From positions 1-5,398 of the forward strand of contig JAPWVA010000106.1 in assembly GCA_028275245.1 (NCBI GenBank): a DNA stretch of 5,398 nucleotides. The letters run 5' to 3'. Below are positions 5,366 through 5,398 of this stretch, piece by piece. Made by a program: the position numbers and the translations under genes. Within the stretch, counting starts at the first letter, position 1. Each line of letters starts with the position of its first letter. The stretch is from Actinomycetota bacterium. Its GTDB lineage: Bacteria > Actinomycetota > Geothermincolia > Geothermincolales > RBG-13-55-18. A model generated the notes under the pieces. That model was not told the origin of the DNA. It saw only the letters and a program-made list of their open reading frames with translations, and did no database searches.

Positions 5366-5398
5366 ATGGAGCTGGAGAAGTTCGAACTGGGAGGGACC
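5366..5398 (+). CDS. Start of a downstream operon gene, possibly a DUF35 OB-fold/zinc-ribbon protein (partial)
   Basis: Only 11 codons are present (MELEKFELGGT), then the window ends. A strong SD and a 14-base gap after the second thiolase-like gene, the same gap as between the two thiolase-like genes, support a real operon member. Thiolases of the SCP2/Ltp type are often followed by a gene for a DUF35 protein, which binds the thiolase and contributes to acyl-CoA handling. A start of the form F-x-L-x-G-x-G followed by a beta strand is common in archaeal-type DUF35 proteins. With so few residues the identity is a guess from context, while the existence of a gene is fairly safe. Confidence 0.6.
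   Translation, partial: MELEKFELGGT

Overview
The window is high-GC bacterial DNA (clearly above 60% by eye). Genes have strong GGAGGT ribosome binding sites, AGG/CGG arginine and GGG glycine codons are common, and two of the five genes start with TTG. The PcrA-type helicase tail and the sigma-70-like TATAAT promoter fit a Gram-positive or Gram-positive-like bacterium, such as a deep-branching Actinobacteriota, Bacillota or Chloroflexota lineage, possibly a thermophile. This placement is inference; the window holds no rRNA or other taxonomic marker.

Layout: (1) Bases 1-995 (+) carry the C-terminal part of a UvrD/PcrA superfamily 1 DNA helicase, cut by the window edge. (2) Bases 996-1419 hold no gene I can support, only small hairpins and a palindrome. 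(3) Bases 1420-2148 (-) encode a 242-residue protein with an N-terminal zinc ribbon. Its body looks like a CsgG/LpoB-type alpha/beta domain, and I cannot assign a function. (4) Bases 2149-2400 form a divergent intergenic region with a clear extended -10 promoter and an imperfect palindrome that could be an operator. (5) Bases 2401-2901 (+) encode a gamma-class carbonic anhydrase-like hexapeptide-repeat protein with all three metal histidines. (6) Bases 2902-3021 contain a terminator-like hairpin and a second GC-rich hairpin. (7) Bases 3022-4173 and 4188-5351 (+) encode two tandem, paralogous thiolase-fold proteins of the SCP2-thiolase/lipid-transfer type. (8) A further gene starts at 5366 and runs off the window. 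Its first 11 residues would suit the DUF35 zinc-ribbon/OB-fold partner that often sits beside such thiolases.

How they work together: the two thiolase-like genes and the cut-off gene have 14-base gaps and strong SD sites, so they look like one translationally linked operon for acyl-CoA carbon-carbon bond chemistry. Both thiolase-like proteins lack the N-terminal nucleophilic cysteine and the C-terminal cysteine of classical thiolases. The second also lacks the usual histidine and asparagine. The pair is therefore unlikely to be an ordinary acetyl-CoA acetyltransferase. A heteromeric retro-aldolase-like or otherwise repurposed complex, like the Ltp2/DUF35 steroid side-chain system, is the more attractive reading and the most interesting point of the window. 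The helicase and the zinc-ribbon gene appear unrelated to it.
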